The notes under the pieces are model-generated. The model did not search any database, was not told the origin of the DNA, and saw only the letters and a program-made list of their open reading frames with translations. Positions 5,093 through 6,767 of a stretch of DNA of 6,767 bases are shown piece by piece. The first letter of the stretch is position 1; the number at the start of each line of letters is the position of its first letter. The stretch covers positions 6,989-13,755 of the forward strand of contig KN174017.1 in assembly GCA_000759655.1 (NCBI GenBank). Direction: 5' to 3'. The position numbers and the translations under genes are program-made. This DNA comes from Acidicaldus organivorans. Lineage in GTDB: Bacteria; Pseudomonadota; Alphaproteobacteria; Acetobacterales; Acetobacteraceae.

Positions 5093-5872
5093 ATGACCGA
5101 TGAGGCTCTGCTCGATCTCGCCTGCCGGCCTCGCGGACGAGCCGGCGCGCTCGTGCTCGCCGCCCGCCAGCGCGGGATGGCCGTCGATGAAAAGGACGAC
5201 CGCTCGCCCGTGACCGAGGCCGACCGCGCCGCCGAGCGCTTCATCCTCGCCGCGCTCCGCGCCGCCACCCCGGAGATCCCGGCGATCGCCGAGGAGGAAG
5301 TCGCGGCCGGACGGGCGCCTGCCGCCGCCGCCACCTTCTGGCTGGTCGATCCGCTGGATGGCACCCGCGAATTCGTCAAGGGCCTCGGTCACTTCACCGT
5401 CAATATCGGGCTCGTTCGCGACGGCGCACCGGTGCTGGGGGCGGTGGCGGCGCCGGTATTCGGCGAGGTTTTTTGTGGCGGGAAGGGGATCGGCGCCTTC
5501 CGCGAGGATGGGCGCGGGCGGATGCCGATCCGCGTCGCCCCGCCCCCGGCGGAGGGGCTGCGGGTCATCGCCTCGCGCCATCACGACGACCCGGCGCGGC
5601 TTGCCGCGTTGCTTTCCGGCTACAAGGTGGGCGAGGTGGTCCATTTCGGCTCGGCGCTCAAATTCTGCCGTCTCGCCGAGGGACGCTACGATTTCTACCC
5701 GCGCCTCGGCCCCACCATGGAATGGGACACCGCCGGTCCGCAGGCGGTGCTCGAAGGCGCAGGGGGACGGGTGCTCACGCTGGACGGCGCGCCGCTCCGC
5801 TACGGCAAGCCGGGCTTTCGCAACCCGCCCTTCCTCGCCTGGGGCGGGGACGGGCCGGGGGCGGGGCGATGA
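5093..5872 (+). CDS. cysQ: 3'(2'),5'-bisphosphate nucleotidase
   Basis: Hydrolyses adenosine 3',5'-bisphosphate (pAp), the by-product of PAPS use, to AMP and phosphate, supporting sulfate assimilation and preventing pAp inhibition of RNases. The 259-residue product belongs to the inositol-monophosphatase superfamily. Metal-site motifs are V-T-E-A-D (40-44), A-E-E-E (66-69, ligand Glu67), W-L-V-D-P-L-D-G-T (83-91, ligands Asp86 and Asp89) and W-D-T-A (211-214, ligand Asp212). The stretch from G-S-A-L-K-F-C (186-192) through A-E-G, D-F-Y-P-R and G-P-T-M-E-W-D-T-A (206-214) is the CysQ hallmark and separates it from general inositol or histidinol phosphatases. R-N-P-P-F near the end also fits CysQ. 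It is divergent from pepA and overlaps the next gene by four bases. Activity on inositol phosphates cannot be excluded. Confidence 0.94.
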   Translation: MTDEALLDLACRPRGRAGALVLAARQRGMAVDEKDDRSPVTEADRAAERFILAALRAATPEIPAIAEEEVAAGRAPAAAATFWLVDPLDGTREFVKGLGHFTVNIGLVRDGAPVLGAVAAPVFGEVFCGGKGIGAFREDGRGRMPIRVAPPPAEGLRVIASRHHDDPARLAALLSGYKVGEVVHFGSALKFCRLAEGRYDFYPRLGPTMEWDTAGPQAVLEGAGGRVLTLDGAPLRYGKPGFRNPPFLAWGGDGPGAGR

Positions 5873-6767
5873 CGCTCTGGCTCGACCCCGATGGGGCGGG
5901 GATCGGCCGCGCCGCCGCTCTGCTGCGCGCCGGCGCCCTCGTCGCCTTCCCCACCGAGACGGTCTATGGGCTCGGGGCGGATGCGACACAGGGCGCGGCG
6001 GTTGCGGCGATTTTCGCCGCCAAGGGACGGCCCCGCTTCAACCCGCTCATCATCCACTACCCTTCGGCAGAGACGGCCTTCGCCGATGTGCTGCCCACGC
6101 CGCTCGCCCTCGACCTCGCCCGCGCCTTCTGGCCGGGCCCGCTCACCCTGGTCCTTCCCCGGCGCGCGGGAAGTGCGGTGCATGAGCTTGCCGCGGCGGG
6201 GCTTCCCACGCTTGCGGTGCGGGTGCCGGCCCATCCGCTCGCCCGCGCGTTGCTCGAAGCCGCCGGCCGGCCCATCGCCGCGCCTTCCGCCAACCGCTCG
6301 GGCCATGTGAGCCCCACCCTCGCCTCCCACGTCGCCGCCGGCCTCGGCGGCCAGGTCGCGGCGATCCTCGACGGCGGGCCCACCCCGCGCGGGCTCGAAT
6401 CGACGGTGATCGACCTCACCCACACCCCGCCGGTGCTGCTCCGCCCGGGAAGCCTTCCCCGCGCGGCGATCGAGCGGGTGAGCGGGGAACTCGCCACGCC
6501 CGAGACGGCCTCGCAGGTGGTGCGCGCCCCCGGCATGCTCGCCCGCCACTACGCCCCGCGCCTTCCCCTCCGTCTTGCCGCCCAAGACGTGGCCCCGGAT
6601 GAGGCGCTGCTCGCCTTCGGCCCCCGCTGGCCGTCCTCCGCCCGCCTCGTCTACCCCTTGAGCCTTTCCGGCGACCTCGCCGAGGCCGCCTCCCGGCTTT
6701 TCGCCGGGCTTCGCCTGCTTGAGACGCTCGCCCCCCGCTTTGGCCTCTCTCGCCTCGCCGCCCAGCC
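5869..6767 (+). CDS. tsaC: Threonylcarbamoyl-AMP synthase, Sua5/YrdC type, truncated by window edge
   Basis: Makes L-threonylcarbamoyl-AMP from threonine, bicarbonate and ATP, the first step of the universal t6A37 modification of ANN-decoding tRNAs, in the cytoplasm. The frame stays open for 299 codons to the right edge with no stop. The YrdC domain covers about residues 10-195, with F-P-T-E-T-V-Y-G-L-G (27-36), K-G-R-P-R-F-N-P-L (52-60), A-P-S-A-N-R-S-G (138-145), G-L-E-S-T-V-I-D-L (175-183) and L-R-P-G (192-195). The linker motif P-G-M-L-A-R-H-Y-A-P (221-230) and what follows show the two-domain Sua5 form rather than short YrdC. By comparison with the family only a few tens of residues are missing. 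Its ATG overlaps the cysQ stop as ATGA, so translation is probably coupled. The symbol could equally be given as sua5 or tsaC2. Confidence 0.95.
   Translation, partial: MTLWLDPDGAGIGRAAALLRAGALVAFPTETVYGLGADATQGAAVAAIFAAKGRPRFNPLIIHYPSAETAFADVLPTPLALDLARAFWPGPLTLVLPRRAGSAVHELAAAGLPTLAVRVPAHPLARALLEAAGRPIAAPSANRSGHVSPTLASHVAAGLGGQVAAILDGGPTPRGLESTVIDLTHTPPVLLRPGSLPRAAIERVSGELATPETASQVVRAPGMLARHYAPRLPLRLAAQDVAPDEALLAFGPRWPSSARLVYPLSLSGDLAEAASRLFAGLRLLETLAPRFGLSRLAAQ

Noticed and set aside
3382..5103. 573-codon plus-strand open frame antisense to pepA
   Set aside because: It mirrors pepA, which carries every catalytic residue of the M17 family. The antisense product is compositionally biased and has no domain or ribosome-binding site.
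5027..6585. Minus-strand open frames of 320 and 261 codons opposite cysQ and tsaC
   Set aside because: They are Arg/Gly-rich shadows of two clearly recognised plus-strand enzymes.

Overview
This is a high-GC bacterial window with ordinary chromosomal housekeeping content. The coding style and the pepA-holC-ndk neighbourhood point to an alphaproteobacterium. A porin with a periplasmic coiled coil and a Pro/Ala/Gly-rich linker would suit a Rhodospirillales or Acetobacteraceae member, but the family-level placement is inference. There is no rRNA, tRNA, insertion sequence, CRISPR array or phage gene that I can see.

Layout. On the minus strand, read right to left, are pepA (leucyl aminopeptidase, 4887 to 3409), holC (DNA polymerase III chi, 3332 to 2880), a 619-residue outer-membrane porin (2637 to 778) and ndk (nucleoside diphosphate kinase, 579 to 157). 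On the plus strand, divergent from pepA, are cysQ (5093 to 5872) and a tsaC/sua5-type threonylcarbamoyl-AMP synthase, which starts at 5869 in an ATGA overlap and runs off the right edge.

How the genes fit together. pepA and holC are probably one transcript, with a strong hairpin between them. The porin appears to be its own unit: a C-rich, G-poor tract lies upstream of it, downstream of holC, and a clear rho-independent terminator follows it. cysQ (clears pAp from sulfate assimilation) and tsaC/sua5 (t6A tRNA modification) form a translationally coupled pair.

Non-coding signals. The most interesting one is an 11-bp-period direct repeat about 100 bp upstream of the porin that closely resembles a PhoB (Pho) box, with a perfect 8-bp stem palindrome further down in the porin leader. 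Together they suggest a phosphate-regulated porin. Other signals are a 3 x 14-bp tandem repeat downstream of holC and two hairpins, one after ndk and one after pepA. I found no evidence of a novel multi-gene system; the points of interest are regulatory.
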